Shown: in pieces, positions 26,230-35,618 of the stretch | Layout: every line of letters begins with the position of its first letter | Position numbering within the stretch: position 1 is the first letter of the stretch | DNA from: Anaerolineae bacterium | GTDB taxonomy: Bacteria; Chloroflexota; Anaerolineae; Promineifilales; Promineifilaceae | Direction of reading: 5' to 3' | Assembly (NCBI GenBank): GCA_007123775.1 | Contig: SLGK01000027.1 | Coordinates: forward strand, 1-64,000 | Length of the DNA stretch: 64,000 nt | Program-made: the position numbers and the translations under genes | The notes under the pieces: model-generated | Told to the model about the DNA's origin: nothing | Seen by the model: only the letters and a program-made list of their open reading frames with translations | Database searches by the model: none

Positions 26230-28329
26230 ATGAAAAAAGCAAACCTGTTTGTCAGAAGCAATCTTATTTTGAGCCTGATTACAGGGGTTGGTTTGCTGAC
26301 CTTCTTTGTGTTGCAGCAGTTGGTGGGTAGCGCCGTAGCCCAGACCCAACCGGTACCATCAAACAACGGCACTATTATCACCGATACCGTCTGGACGGCC
26401 GCCGGCAGCCCCTATTTGATTACCGAGCCAGTGACGATCATACCTGGTGTCGTCCTGACTATTGAGGCCGGTGTAACTGTTTTGGGGGCGGTCATTGACT
26501 TTCCCCAATTCACGGTGGCAGAAACGGCCCACCTGCGGGTACAAGGTACGGCCGAATCCCCCGTCACTTTCACTTCGCAGGCTAACAGCGGCCCCGGCGA
26601 CTGGTCGGGTGTGGCCGCTTTCGGTTCGGTCTATGTGGAACACGCACTTTTTCAAAACAGCCTTTTCAACGTCGCCATATCAGGCGAAAGTGACGGGCCG
26701 ATTATTCTTGCCAACACCGTTTTCAGCCAGTCGGTTTATGGCCCTAGTGTGGCCATCAATGCCCTGCATCGCCTGCAGATGACAGACGTAGCGTTTGTCG
26801 ATGTGGTCAACAATCGCGTTCAGATTGATATCATAGATTACTACGGCGATTTGATCAGCGACAATGTCACTTTGACGGCCCATCCTGGCCTGGAAGGGTA
26901 CGAGTGGGGGCCGAACAAGGTTTTGGGCATCCCGGCCGGGATTACGCTCACACTAGAGCCGGTCGTCACGCTAATGGGACCAGAACAAGGCATTATCTGG
27001 CTGAACGGAGGCCACTTGCAGGCGGTGGGCACGGCCGAAGCGCCAGTTACTTTTACTTCAGCTTCAGGCAGCATTGGTGGCTGGGATGGCATATCAGTTC
27101 TCAATGGCACGGTGCAGTTAGAGCAGGCTGTGTTGGAAAAAGGCCTATACAATTTGGGCATAGGACCAACCGCTGGTCCGGTGACGCTGCAACAGAGCCA
27201 GTCCGCCCACAGCGCCTTTGCCCCCTTGCTGGTCGATGTGGCAGCCTTACCTGATCTACAAATGGAAGGCGTTCATTTCCACAATAATGCCGTCAACCGC
27301 GTCATGCTCGATACGGATTCAGCCAGCGCACTCACCGACAGCGCTACTTTGACAGCCCAGCCTGGCCTGGAAGGGTATGAGTTATGGCATGGCGGGTTGG
27401 AGCCTTACGACCTGGTCGTGCCGGATGGAATCACGCTAACGGCCGAATCGGGCGTCACCCTTTTCGTGCCCGACGGAAACCAGATACAGGTGCAAGGCCA
27501 CTTACAGGCCAGCGGCACGCTGACCCATCCAGTAACATTTACCGGCGTCTTGACGGACGCGGCCGGCTGGGACGGCATTCACCTGCAGGGCACGGCCGTT
27601 CTGAGCCACACCCTAATTACGCAATCGCAGGCCAGCGGCATATTGGTTGATGGCGGAGATTTAACGGCCGTTTGCAGCACCATTAGCCACAACCAGGCGG
27701 CCGGTATTGGGGTTACGGACCAGGGCTTACCGCAAGTAACCGTCACGGCCAGCAATCTTTACAACAATCAGCAGGCTGGTCTTAACAATGAGAACAGCAG
27801 CCAGGCGGAAGCCCGCTACAACTGGTGGGGTGACGCCAGCGGGCCGGGTGGTGATGGTCCGGGCAGTGGCGCTGCCGTCTGGGGCCAGGTGTTGTACGAA
27901 CCCTGGCTGACAGAAACGGCCGTTTGCCCGCTGCCTGTAGAACCTGCCCAGCCAGAACTGCTTGTTGAGCTAACGGCCGTTCCCCAACTGGCCCAACCGG
28001 GCCAGGCGATTACCTTCGCCCTGGTTTTGACCAATAGTGGGGATGTGGACCTCCACGATTTGAGCAGCACGGTCACGGTCGGCCCCGGCTTTACCCTGCC
28101 CGGCAGCCTGACCCCCGGCGTATCCTGGTCTGGCAGTTATACCTATACCGTGCAGCCTGAAGATTTGCCCGGCCCGCTGGTTAATCAGGTGAGCGTAACG
28201 GCCGTACCCCCAGACCATGAGCCAATTGTGCTAGAAACGGCCGTGACGGTGGCGTTGCAGCAGCCTCAGCCTGGCTTTGTTATCTACCTGCCTTTGGTAC
28301 GCGCCACCGAATGGATTCGGCGTCTGTGA
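26230..28329 (+). CDS. Secreted parallel beta-helix protein with CARDB/DUF11-like domain and YLPL tail
   Basis: A 699-residue exported protein. ATG at 26230 has AGGAG 9 bases upstream and is followed by a signal peptide ending near VAQTQP. The main body is a right-handed beta-helix made of repeats such as LTIEAGVTVLG, HLQASGTLTHPVTFTG and GWDGIHLQGTAVLSHTLI, with parallel-beta-helix turns. An immunoglobulin-like domain (PGQAITFALVLTNSGDVDL) precedes the C-terminal tail VIYLPLVRATEWIRRL. A YLPV tail also ends the FG-GAP protein at 46.5 kb. The gene is rich in the ACGGCCGT palindrome. Adhesion or glycan binding is plausible but unproven. Confidence 0.8.
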   Translation: MKKANLFVRSNLILSLITGVGLLTFFVLQQLVGSAVAQTQPVPSNNGTIITDTVWTAAGSPYLITEPVTIIPGVVLTIEAGVTVLGAVIDFPQFTVAETAHLRVQGTAESPVTFTSQANSGPGDWSGVAAFGSVYVEHALFQNSLFNVAISGESDGPIILANTVFSQSVYGPSVAINALHRLQMTDVAFVDVVNNRVQIDIIDYYGDLISDNVTLTAHPGLEGYEWGPNKVLGIPAGITLTLEPVVTLMGPEQGIIWLNGGHLQAVGTAEAPVTFTSASGSIGGWDGISVLNGTVQLEQAVLEKGLYNLGIGPTAGPVTLQQSQSAHSAFAPLLVDVAALPDLQMEGVHFHNNAVNRVMLDTDSASALTDSATLTAQPGLEGYELWHGGLEPYDLVVPDGITLTAESGVTLFVPDGNQIQVQGHLQASGTLTHPVTFTGVLTDAAGWDGIHLQGTAVLSHTLITQSQASGILVDGGDLTAVCSTISHNQAAGIGVTDQGLPQVTVTASNLYNNQQAGLNNENSSQAEARYNWWGDASGPGGDGPGSGAAVWGQVLYEPWLTETAVCPLPVEPAQPELLVELTAVPQLAQPGQAITFALVLTNSGDVDLHDLSSTVTVGPGFTLPGSLTPGVSWSGSYTYTVQPEDLPGPLVNQVSVTAVPPDHEPIVLETAVTVALQQPQPGFVIYLPLVRATEWIRRL

Positions 28330-28334
28330 CGGGG

Positions 28335-28399
28335 AAGCCTGTTTAGCAACACTGTTGCCAACAGGCTTTCTGGTTTGAGGCCCAAAATTCATTTTGGGT
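28335..28399. terminator. Two hairpins between convergent genes
   Basis: AAGCCTGTT...AACAGGCTT with an inner GCAAC/GTTGC stem (28335-28368) and CCCAAAA...TTTTGGG (28381-28398) lie between the beta-helix gene and the convergent THUMP methyltransferase gene. T runs are modest. They probably act as a bidirectional terminator. Confidence 0.6.
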
Positions 28400-28400
28400 C

Positions 28401-29486
28401 TCATTTTGCGACGATAATATAGATCCGCCCCCACTGCCCGCCAGTCGTTACCGAGTAACCGGTCGTCAACTCCAACCGGTCATACGGCCTTAAACTGTCC
28501 CGCAGCAGATCATACGCCTCGCTGTACAGGACGGCCCGGCCCCCCGGCCGCAAGACGCGCTGCAATTCGGCGGCAAAACGGCCGTAAAGCTGGCCCAATG
28601 CCCGCTCAGACCCATCACCCACGCGGGCGGGCAAAACGGTGGCGACTTTATCGACAACGGCCGGGGCCAGCGGCCATTTCTCGATAGCCCATTGTGCCAA
28701 CAAAGGCGGCTGGCCCCGCTTGCGCCGGTAGAGACCCTGCCGGGCCGCCGCCAGTTGTTGGGAATCCGCATCGCCGCCGAGCAAAACGGCCGTGGCCCCC
28801 AGTTGGCCGCGCCGCTCCCGCAGCAGGGTAAAATCGCCACAGAGCGGGTCCACGAACAGTTCGCCTGACGCCGGTTCGGTCAGCAAAATCATGGCGGCTG
28901 CCAGCGAGGGATGCAGGCCACCCGCTACGGCTGGCTGAACCCGTGACCGTTTGCGGTCTCTGTCGCGCAGGCGAATGCCCAGCAAAAGATGGGAGCCGAG
29001 CAGGTTGGCCCAGATTTCTACCTGCGCTGCTTCGGGAACGGCCGTCCAGGTGGGGTAGCGTTTGGCCAGTCCATCTGCCACCGCCTGGGCCAGCTTGCGC
29101 GTGTTGTATTGATGCTTACCGATTTTGCGGCAGATCAGTTGGTAACTGGGTGGCCCGCTAAAGCGACGGTAGCGCAAATAACCATTGACCGCCCGGCCCA
29201 CCGCCTCTCCTTTAGCCACCCACTGCGTAATCTGCCCTAAATCCCGAAAGCTGCGCGACATTTTAGGCACAGACAGCAGTTGGATAAACAGGTCTTCTGT
29301 GGTTCGCAGCCCAAAGAGGGGATTGAACGAGCCGTCGTAGGCAAAAGAGACAATGCCATGCTGGTCTTTGGCAAAGAGCGTTTCCCCAAAGGATGCGGCC
29401 GGCAGTTGTTGGCGTACCTCCAGCCAGGCAATATCTTCAACCCCCGGCAGGGTATGGGCATAAAAATCGAGTCGTTTACGCTTCAT
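28401..29486 (-). CDS. THUMP-like/UPF0020 RNA methyltransferase-related protein
   Basis: A 361-residue protein. The N-terminal half resembles the ferredoxin-like and THUMP region of RlmL/Trm14 enzymes (YAHTLPGVEDIAWLEVRQ... YQLICRKIGKHQYNTRKLA). The C-terminal half is an SAM-binding fold (LHPSLAAAMILLTEPASGELFVDPLCGDFTLL, then RVLRPGGRAVLYS). The usual catalytic NPPY/DPPF tetrapeptide is not visible; the matching strand reads VATVLPARVGDG. Activity on RNA is therefore uncertain. Its start overlaps the end of der by 4 bases, so the two are translated together. Confidence 0.75.
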   Translation of the reverse strand: MKRKRLDFYAHTLPGVEDIAWLEVRQQLPAASFGETLFAKDQHGIVSFAYDGSFNPLFGLRTTEDLFIQLLSVPKMSRSFRDLGQITQWVAKGEAVGRAVNGYLRYRRFSGPPSYQLICRKIGKHQYNTRKLAQAVADGLAKRYPTWTAVPEAAQVEIWANLLGSHLLLGIRLRDRDRKRSRVQPAVAGGLHPSLAAAMILLTEPASGELFVDPLCGDFTLLRERRGQLGATAVLLGGDADSQQLAAARQGLYRRKRGQPPLLAQWAIEKWPLAPAVVDKVATVLPARVGDGSERALGQLYGRFAAELQRVLRPGGRAVLYSEAYDLLRDSLRPYDRLELTTGYSVTTGGQWGRIYIIVAK

Positions 29487-30853
29487 AATTTGCTGCTAAA
29501 GCGATCCTCGCTGCGCGGGCGGAAGATCATCCGAATAGGCGTTCCGATAAAGGGGTAGATAGCCCGGATTTGATTCTCCATAAAGCGTTGGTAGGTAAAG
29601 TGAACCCAGTCTGGTTTATTGACAAAAAAGACAAACGTGGGCGGGGCGACCGCTACCTGCGTGGCATAAAAGAATTTAACGCGAATGCCCCCCTTGCTCG
29701 GCGGCGGATGCTTCACCACCATATCTCGAATCATCTTGTTGAGGTCAGCGGTGGTGATGCGCTGGTAGCGGGCTTCGTTGACGGTCAGCACCATTTCCAG
29801 GATTTTATTGACCCGTTGGCCCGTTTCGGCCGAGATAAAAAGGATAGGTACATAGGGCATAAAGTTCAGCTCATGGCGCACAACCTTTTCATATTCGTGC
29901 AGGGTGTAGGTGTCTTTTTCGATCAGGTCCCACTTGTTGACCAGAACCACCGTGCCGCACCGTTCCTCGCTGATCATACCGGCAATATGGGTATCCTGGG
30001 CCGTAATGCCCTGCTCGGCATCGATCAGCATCAGGGCCACGTCGGCCCGCTGCAACGCTTTGATGGCCCGCAGCACGCTGTACTTTTCCGCGCCCGGCTC
30101 AATTTTACCCCGCCGCCGAATACCGGCCGTGTCAATGAGCGTAAACTCATGCCCATCCCGCAGCAGGCGAGTGTCGATGGCGTCGCGGGTTGTGCCCGGA
30201 ATGGGGCTGACGATGGCCCGCTCCTCACCGATCAGCTTGTTGAGCAGGGTTGATTTACCGGCGTTGGGCTTGCCCAGAATGGCAATTTTGATGCTGTCAT
30301 CCTCTTCTTCGTCAAAGTCGCTGGGGGGAATGGCTTCGATGATAGCGTCCAGCAGGTCGCCCGTGCCCGTGCCGTGCAGGGCTGAGATAGGGAATACTTC
30401 GCCCAATGCCAGCTCATAAAATTCAAAGGCATTGTCAGTTAGTTTGGTCGATTCCAGCTTGTTGGCGGCGATGATGACCGGCTTTTGGCTACGGCGCAGA
30501 ATATCGGCGACTTCGTTGTCGGCCGGGGTCAGGCCGCTCTGGCCATCGACAACCTGGACAATAATGTCCGCATCCTGAATGGCGATGCTGGCCTGCCGGC
30601 GAATAGCGGGCAGAAATTGCTCCGACAGTTCGGAAAGGGGGGCCGTGTTGTGGCCTTCGGTGACTTCGATGCCGCCGGTATCCACGAGCATGAAGCTCTG
30701 GCCGCCCCAGTCGGCTTCGGCGTAGAGGCGGTCACGGGTTGTACCCGCTTTTTCAGAAACCACCGCCAGCCGCCGGCCGATAATGCGGTTAAACAAGGTG
30801 GATTTGCCCACGTTCGGCCGGCCGACCAGGGCTACTAAAGGTTTTTGGTTCAT
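29483..30853 (-). CDS. der: Ribosome-assembly GTPase Der (EngA)
   Basis: A 456-residue protein with two tandem GTPase domains, the hallmark of Der. First domain: GRPNVGKSTLFNRI, DTGGIEV, NKLE. Second domain: GKPNAGKSTLLNKL, DTAGIRRRG, NKWD. The C-terminal KH-like domain covers about residues 350-440. Der acts in maturation of the 50S ribosomal subunit. No ACGGCCGT palindrome was noticed in the gene. It overlaps the downstream methyltransferase gene. Confidence 0.97.
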   Translation of the reverse strand: MNQKPLVALVGRPNVGKSTLFNRIIGRRLAVVSEKAGTTRDRLYAEADWGGQSFMLVDTGGIEVTEGHNTAPLSELSEQFLPAIRRQASIAIQDADIIVQVVDGQSGLTPADNEVADILRRSQKPVIIAANKLESTKLTDNAFEFYELALGEVFPISALHGTGTGDLLDAIIEAIPPSDFDEEEDDSIKIAILGKPNAGKSTLLNKLIGEERAIVSPIPGTTRDAIDTRLLRDGHEFTLIDTAGIRRRGKIEPGAEKYSVLRAIKALQRADVALMLIDAEQGITAQDTHIAGMISEERCGTVVLVNKWDLIEKDTYTLHEYEKVVRHELNFMPYVPILFISAETGQRVNKILEMVLTVNEARYQRITTADLNKMIRDMVVKHPPPSKGGIRVKFFYATQVAVAPPTFVFFVNKPDWVHFTYQRFMENQIRAIYPFIGTPIRMIFRPRSEDRFSSKL

Positions 30854-30867
30854 AGTTGTTTACCATA

Positions 30868-30921
30868 ACGCAACATCGTGCGTCAACGCAACATCGTGCG
30901 TCAACGCAGCGTCGTGCATCA
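30868..30921. repeat. Three 18-bp tandem repeats upstream of der
   Basis: ACGCAACATCGTGCGTCA is repeated twice exactly, and a third copy (ACGCAGCGTCGTGCATCA) is diverged. Each unit has partial dyad symmetry (ACGCA...TGCGT). The array lies between der and the end of the cdaR frame. Confidence 0.9.
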
Positions 30922-32412
30922 ATGTAGTGCGTAGTACGGCGTTACTCCGCAAAATTTGCGCGATATGGGCACACTGTGTGTTAATTTTTGACGCAGAGAA
31001 GCAGAGGAGCAGAGAAACAGAGTTTTTCTCCGCTTTTCTCCGTGAAACTCTGCGGTCCTCTGCGTAACTCCGCGTAACTGCTCTTGGTTGTGGCTACCCT
31101 CTCTAACTACCGTATCGGGTTGTAGCGCAATGCCGGGCAATGGGTAGTGGGGCAGCCGCAGGGATTCGGTACGGGTAATTGTTTCGGTATCTGTGATCAA
31201 CTCCGTAATTTCCACGCTGATTAGACCGGGCTGCACCGAGCGCAGCTCAATGCCCCGGTTGGGAAAATCAACGATGGGGGCTAGATTGTACGTGCCTACC
31301 CCTAATCCTAGCAAATCGAGTTTAACCGTTACCTCATCTTCCAACAGCGTGTCGAGGACGGGCAGCGGGCCAAACAGAACAATCTGTACCGTATCCGGGC
31401 GCATCTCAGCCCGTAGGTCGGGGTCAAGCCGCTGTAGTTCCGGCTCCAGGTTATAAACAGAGGTAGTCAGCAAGGGTTCGATCTCGATGGTGACGTAGAT
31501 TTCTTCGACTTCAATCAGCGAGATACCGTTGGGTAGGTCAAGAACCACCTGCTGCCGGAACGTTTCTTCCAGGCCGGTAACGTCGATTACCTCTGTCTGG
31601 ACGCGGGTAAGGCGGGCCAGTTGGGTGGGCAAGCCTTCGACCAGGACACTGGGGGGATCAACCTCGACGCTGAGCAGCCGGTAGCCGGGGGCCGGTTCGC
31701 CACGCCAGAAGACGGTGATCAATTTTTCGGCCACGCCGGCCGTTTCGTCGATGGGAATTGTTACCTGCACTTGCTCGGTGCTGATGTCCAGGCCGCTGGT
31801 GCTGGCGATACGTCCCTGCCGATTGTAAATGATAATCTGGGGCCGGGCGACGACCGTTTCGCGGTTGTTATTGAGAAAAACGGTGGCCCGGGCAAAATCG
31901 AGCGGCTCTACCTGTAGAGCGTTGCCGGAGATGGTGATTGTATCCGGTTCTACCAGCGGTTCGCCCTGTTCGTGGCCACGGGCCACCGTGCCGCGTACTT
32001 CCAGCTCAACGGGGATGGTGCGGGTGACAAGCTGGTCGATGAACACCTCTACTTGTTCGGGGGATTGGGAGAGGATGCGGATGCCGCTGACGTCGGTGGC
32101 GACTTCAACGGCAACGGCCGTTTCTTCCCCATAAGGCACCTGGCTAAGATCGACTACGGCCCGAAAATCTTCCCCACTCATCTCGCGCAGCGTCGAAGAA
32201 CGTCCTTCAAAAACGACTTGCACATTTTGCTGTGAGGTTCTGAGCAGGCGACTGTTTTCAGTCTGGCCCACGAACTGCACCGGCACCTGGATAAACTGGC
32301 TGCGCACCGGGTCTTCACCCTGGGCGGCATTTACCCAGATGATGATGGCCAGCACTAAAGAAATTGCCAGCAGGGTCAGGTTAGAAACAAGGCTGCGAAG
32401 CAGACGGCTCAT
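30919..32412 (-). CDS. cdaR: YbbR-domain regulator CdaR with repeat-derived tail
   Basis: A 497-residue membrane-anchored protein. One N-terminal transmembrane helix (LTLLAISLVLAIIIWVNAAQ) is followed by about four YbbR domains of the type seen in CdaR, the partner of diadenylate cyclase CdaA. The start overlaps nothing but lies 2 bp after the cdaA stop, with GGAGG 9 bases upstream. The last 55 or so residues (from SHNQEQLRG onward) are encoded by the intergenic repeat at 30988-31080 and beyond, and look unlike family sequence, so the original stop was probably lost. Confidence 0.88.
   Translation of the reverse strand: MSRLLRSLVSNLTLLAISLVLAIIIWVNAAQGEDPVRSQFIQVPVQFVGQTENSRLLRTSQQNVQVVFEGRSSTLREMSGEDFRAVVDLSQVPYGEETAVAVEVATDVSGIRILSQSPEQVEVFIDQLVTRTIPVELEVRGTVARGHEQGEPLVEPDTITISGNALQVEPLDFARATVFLNNNRETVVARPQIIIYNRQGRIASTSGLDISTEQVQVTIPIDETAGVAEKLITVFWRGEPAPGYRLLSVEVDPPSVLVEGLPTQLARLTRVQTEVIDVTGLEETFRQQVVLDLPNGISLIEVEEIYVTIEIEPLLTTSVYNLEPELQRLDPDLRAEMRPDTVQIVLFGPLPVLDTLLEDEVTVKLDLLGLGVGTYNLAPIVDFPNRGIELRSVQPGLISVEITELITDTETITRTESLRLPHYPLPGIALQPDTVVREGSHNQEQLRGVTQRTAEFHGEKRRKTLFLCSSASLRQKLTHSVPISRKFCGVTPYYALH
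30988..31080. repeat. Hairpin of CAGAGAA/CTCTGCG words inside the cdaR reading frame
   Basis: ACGCAGAGAAGCAGAGGAG and AGAGAAACAGAG are mirrored by CTCCGTGAAACTCTGCGG and TCCTCTGCGTAACTCCG. It has the build of an intergenic repeat but is read through by cdaR. Confidence 0.88.
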
Positions 32413-32414
32413 CT

Positions 32415-33197
32415 TTACTGGCCTCCTCCCTGTTTGGCGAAAAGCTCGTTTAGGGTGGTGTCAAGCCTGGCTATATCCTCGCGGCGTCTGATGTGGCTGT
32501 TGTGGGCTATGGACACCTGGCCAGTTTCTTCAGAGATAATCAGGGCGACGGCATCACTGACCTCACTGATGCCCAGACCGGCGCGATGGCGCAGCCCCAT
32601 CTGCCGGTCAGACAGGCTGCTGGTGGAAAGGGGGAGAACACAAGCCGCAGCGGCTACTTTGCTCTCGCGGACAATGACCGCCCCATCGTGCAGTTCGGTA
32701 TGTTTGTTAAAGATAGTCAGCAGTAGTTCAACCGAGATGTCGCCGTTGATAGAGATGCCGGTATCCACGTATTCTTGTAGCCCGGTACCTTGCTCAAAAA
32801 CGATCAGGGCGCCGTGCCGCCGCTGAGCAAGGCGAAAAGCGGTCTCTTTAATGGCGGCCAAAATCGGGTTTTCCTGGTTGCGCCGCAACAAGCGGAGCCA
32901 GCGACCGGTACGGCCGACTCGTTCCAGGGCGCGGCGTAGCTCTGGCTGAAAGATAACGGGAATGGCCAACAAAAGGGCGGGTAAGCTCGTGTTAACCAGC
33001 CAGCTAAAAGCGGGTAGATCGAAGAGGGAGGAAAGTAGGGCGACCAGAATAGCCAGCACAATCAACCCGCGCAATACCTGAACGGCGCGTGTCCCCTGAA
33101 TCAAGAGCAGGATGATGTAGATAACGGCCGTTACCAGGAAAATATCTAACAGGCTGCTCAGGTCAAGCCGGTCGAGTAAAGTCAGATAAGTCTCCAA
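32415..33197 (-). CDS. cdaA: Diadenylate cyclase CdaA
   Basis: A 260-residue membrane enzyme that makes cyclic di-AMP from two ATP. Three N-terminal transmembrane helices (about residues 15-85) precede the DisA_N catalytic domain with its active-site motifs HDGAVIV and LRHRAGLG. CdaA is activated or inhibited by CdaR, encoded next. The usual third gene glmM is absent here. The start codon appears to be TTG (AGGA 9 bases upstream). In other bacteria c-di-AMP governs potassium and turgor and is tied to cell-wall growth. Confidence 0.94.
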   Translation of the reverse strand: METYLTLLDRLDLSSLLDIFLVTAVIYIILLLIQGTRAVQVLRGLIVLAILVALLSSLFDLPAFSWLVNTSLPALLLAIPVIFQPELRRALERVGRTGRWLRLLRRNQENPILAAIKETAFRLAQRRHGALIVFEQGTGLQEYVDTGISINGDISVELLLTIFNKHTELHDGAVIVRESKVAAAACVLPLSTSSLSDRQMGLRHRAGLGISEVSDAVALIISEETGQVSIAHNSHIRRREDIARLDTTLNELFAKQGGGQ

Positions 33198-33255
33198 TGT
33201 TCGGTCCTGTTTACTAAGACAGAAACTCGATTTTTCTGGTCTGGCTTACGTCCTG

Positions 33256-35532
33256 TTACTGCTGCGACCGTAATTGAACCAAAAGCTGTTCGTAAGTGGC
33301 CGCATTGGTTGGGTTGAACTGTAAAATCTTGCTGATTGTTTTGACGGCTGCGACCGTATCGCCGGCGTCGAGCTGTGTTTCACCCAGCCTGTCCAGCAGG
33401 AAGACCGCTTCCTCGCTGCGCGACTGCTGCATATAAAGGCGGCACAAACGGTCCACCAGATTGGGATCCGACGGACGCTGCTCCACCATATCTTTCAGGA
33501 TACCTTCAACCTTGTTGCCCCGCTTCGAGCGCACCAGTTGTACCAAATACCGGTCCAGTTCACGGACGGCGTTGTTGGGCTGGCCGACTCTGTAGTAGAG
33601 ATCGATCAGCGTCATGGCCGTCCGCTCATCTTCGGGGTCCAGCTCACGCAACTCTCTGTAGGCCGACAAGGCCCGCCACCAGTCAAAACGCTGCATATCA
33701 ATATCCGCCATCAGGCGCAAGAAACGACGACGCCAATTGTGTTCGGCCGAGCCACGAGGGGCCAATTTGAGCGCGTCCTGGTACACTTCCCGCGCTCGCT
33801 CGATTTGAGCCAGATGGTAGTAGGCTTCGCCCATTTCTGTGTAATGCTCCAGGCAGCGGTCGATTTGACCATGCCGCTTGAGTAAGTCGATCAGCCGCGC
33901 CCGCGTGGAGAGGTCTAACGGCGAAAAATCGACCACTTTTTCAAAAGCAAGAATAGCCCCGCTCATGTCGCCGCGTGCCCGGTAGGTGTTGGCCACGGCG
34001 ATAAACTTCTCAGCAGCCGCGTCCCGTCGCCCTTGTTGGGCCAATATGTCGCCTAGTTGAATGTGCGCTGGTAAATATTCGGGGGAGAGCTGAATAGCCC
34101 GGTAGGTTTCTTCAACGGCCGCACTGTACAGGCCGCGCCGCGCATATTCCTGGCTCAGGTAGAGGGATTCCAGAACGTGTTGGGAGCCGGCCGTCAACAC
34201 GTCGCCCAGAATCATCATACCGGCGCTGGAAATGGCGTCGAGTCGTTGGCGCGCTTCTTTCACTTTGTCCTCCCAGCCTTTGTGGCCCAGGAATTCAACC
34301 AGGGCATTGGCAAAAGCGGTCGCCTGGTCACGCTCACCCTGAGTAATGAGGCCGTCGTACAGGTTTTCGTATAGCTCGATAAGCCGGTCGGCCTGATCGT
34401 GACGCACGGTACGCAGATCGACAATACGCAACACGGCGATAAAGTTTTCAATAGCTTTGTCAATGCGGCCGCGGGCACGGTGAGACTCGCCCAGAGCAAA
34501 GTGGCTGGCCAGGCGGTATTCAGGGTCCTGGACAGCGGTTTCAAACTGGTCAATGGCGGCTTCAAAGCGCAGTTTGTCCTGGTACAGCAGGCCCAGGTTG
34601 AAATGAACGGCCGTACTGCCCAGCCCCATGTTGATAACTTGTTCGTAGGCGTTGATGGCTTCGTTGGTCAGTCCGCGTGTCTGGTAATCGAGGGCCTTGC
34701 TGATGATGCTGCCCTGCCGTTGCTGGCTGGGATCACCTTCTTCGTCCTCGTCAAACACAGTGCCGGCCAACTGCGCCAGCGCCAATCGTTTGGCATCCTG
34801 TACGGGAACGGCCGTTTCAGTTTCTAAACGGCCGTCCTCTTCCCAGCCTTCTGCCAGGCCCTCCATTTCCAAAGCTTTGCGGCGTACCGCTTCCCCTACG
34901 CCCTGGTCGCTGATGCCAACGCCATCGGCCGTTCGTAGCGTTTCACCCTGTTTTACCCGCTCAATAGCTGTCAACACCTCTGCATTGCGCGGGTCCAGTT
35001 CCAGCGCCTTTTGGCAGGCTCGCAGAGCCGCTTGCTGCTCGCCCTGCAACTGCAAAATGCGGGCCACCGCCAGATATTCTCGAATGGCGTTACGCACCGC
35101 CCCTTGCCGTTGGTATACCGAGGCTAACCGCTGATGCGCCCGCAGTAAATTAGGTTCCAGACGAATGGCCCGGTGCCAGTTGTCCATGGCTTCATTCAGG
35201 TTGCGCCGCGACAAAGCCAGCTCACCAATAGCCATGTAGGTTTTGCCCGCTTCCATAAGCTGGCCAATTCGTTCTTGCACATCGGCCACGCGCCGCAGGT
35301 AGACCATATTGTTGCCGGACTGACGGGCGGCGATCTTGTAATTATCCAGAGCTTTGTCCAGCTTGTTTAGCTCCAGATAAGCATCGCCCAGGCCGGCATA
35401 AGGCGCGGGTTCCTTCGGCGCTTGCTGCCGGGCAATCTCAAAAGCTTTGATGGCGTCTTCCCAACGCTGGTCAAAGCTGTAAGAATGACCGCGACTCAAT
35501 GCTTGTTCAAATGTTAGCTGGCTATTGGCCAC
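33256..35532 (-). CDS. Long TPR-repeat protein
   Basis: A 758-residue soluble protein made almost wholly of tetratricopeptide-like repeats (AYAGLGDAYLELNKLDKALDNY, AHQRLASVYQRQGAVRNAI, AHIQLGDILAQQGRRDAA and many more). An acidic, low-complexity segment near residues 215-265 divides it into two arrays. No enzyme domain is visible. TPRs are protein-interaction scaffolds; the partner is unknown. The start codon is GTG with GGAGG about 7 bases upstream. It lies upstream of cdaA on the same strand, so co-transcription with cdaA-cdaR is possible. Confidence 0.85.
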   Translation of the reverse strand: MANSQLTFEQALSRGHSYSFDQRWEDAIKAFEIARQQAPKEPAPYAGLGDAYLELNKLDKALDNYKIAARQSGNNMVYLRRVADVQERIGQLMEAGKTYMAIGELALSRRNLNEAMDNWHRAIRLEPNLLRAHQRLASVYQRQGAVRNAIREYLAVARILQLQGEQQAALRACQKALELDPRNAEVLTAIERVKQGETLRTADGVGISDQGVGEAVRRKALEMEGLAEGWEEDGRLETETAVPVQDAKRLALAQLAGTVFDEDEEGDPSQQRQGSIISKALDYQTRGLTNEAINAYEQVINMGLGSTAVHFNLGLLYQDKLRFEAAIDQFETAVQDPEYRLASHFALGESHRARGRIDKAIENFIAVLRIVDLRTVRHDQADRLIELYENLYDGLITQGERDQATAFANALVEFLGHKGWEDKVKEARQRLDAISSAGMMILGDVLTAGSQHVLESLYLSQEYARRGLYSAAVEETYRAIQLSPEYLPAHIQLGDILAQQGRRDAAAEKFIAVANTYRARGDMSGAILAFEKVVDFSPLDLSTRARLIDLLKRHGQIDRCLEHYTEMGEAYYHLAQIERAREVYQDALKLAPRGSAEHNWRRRFLRLMADIDMQRFDWWRALSAYRELRELDPEDERTAMTLIDLYYRVGQPNNAVRELDRYLVQLVRSKRGNKVEGILKDMVEQRPSDPNLVDRLCRLYMQQSRSEEAVFLLDRLGETQLDAGDTVAAVKTISKILQFNPTNAATYEQLLVQLRSQQ

Positions 35533-35618
35533 AGCAGGACCTCCGGTACAATGAAACGCAATTGATAAATGGTAAACGGTAAATTGCAGCCCCCAATTTG
35601 ATAACGGCTAAAGTTAAC

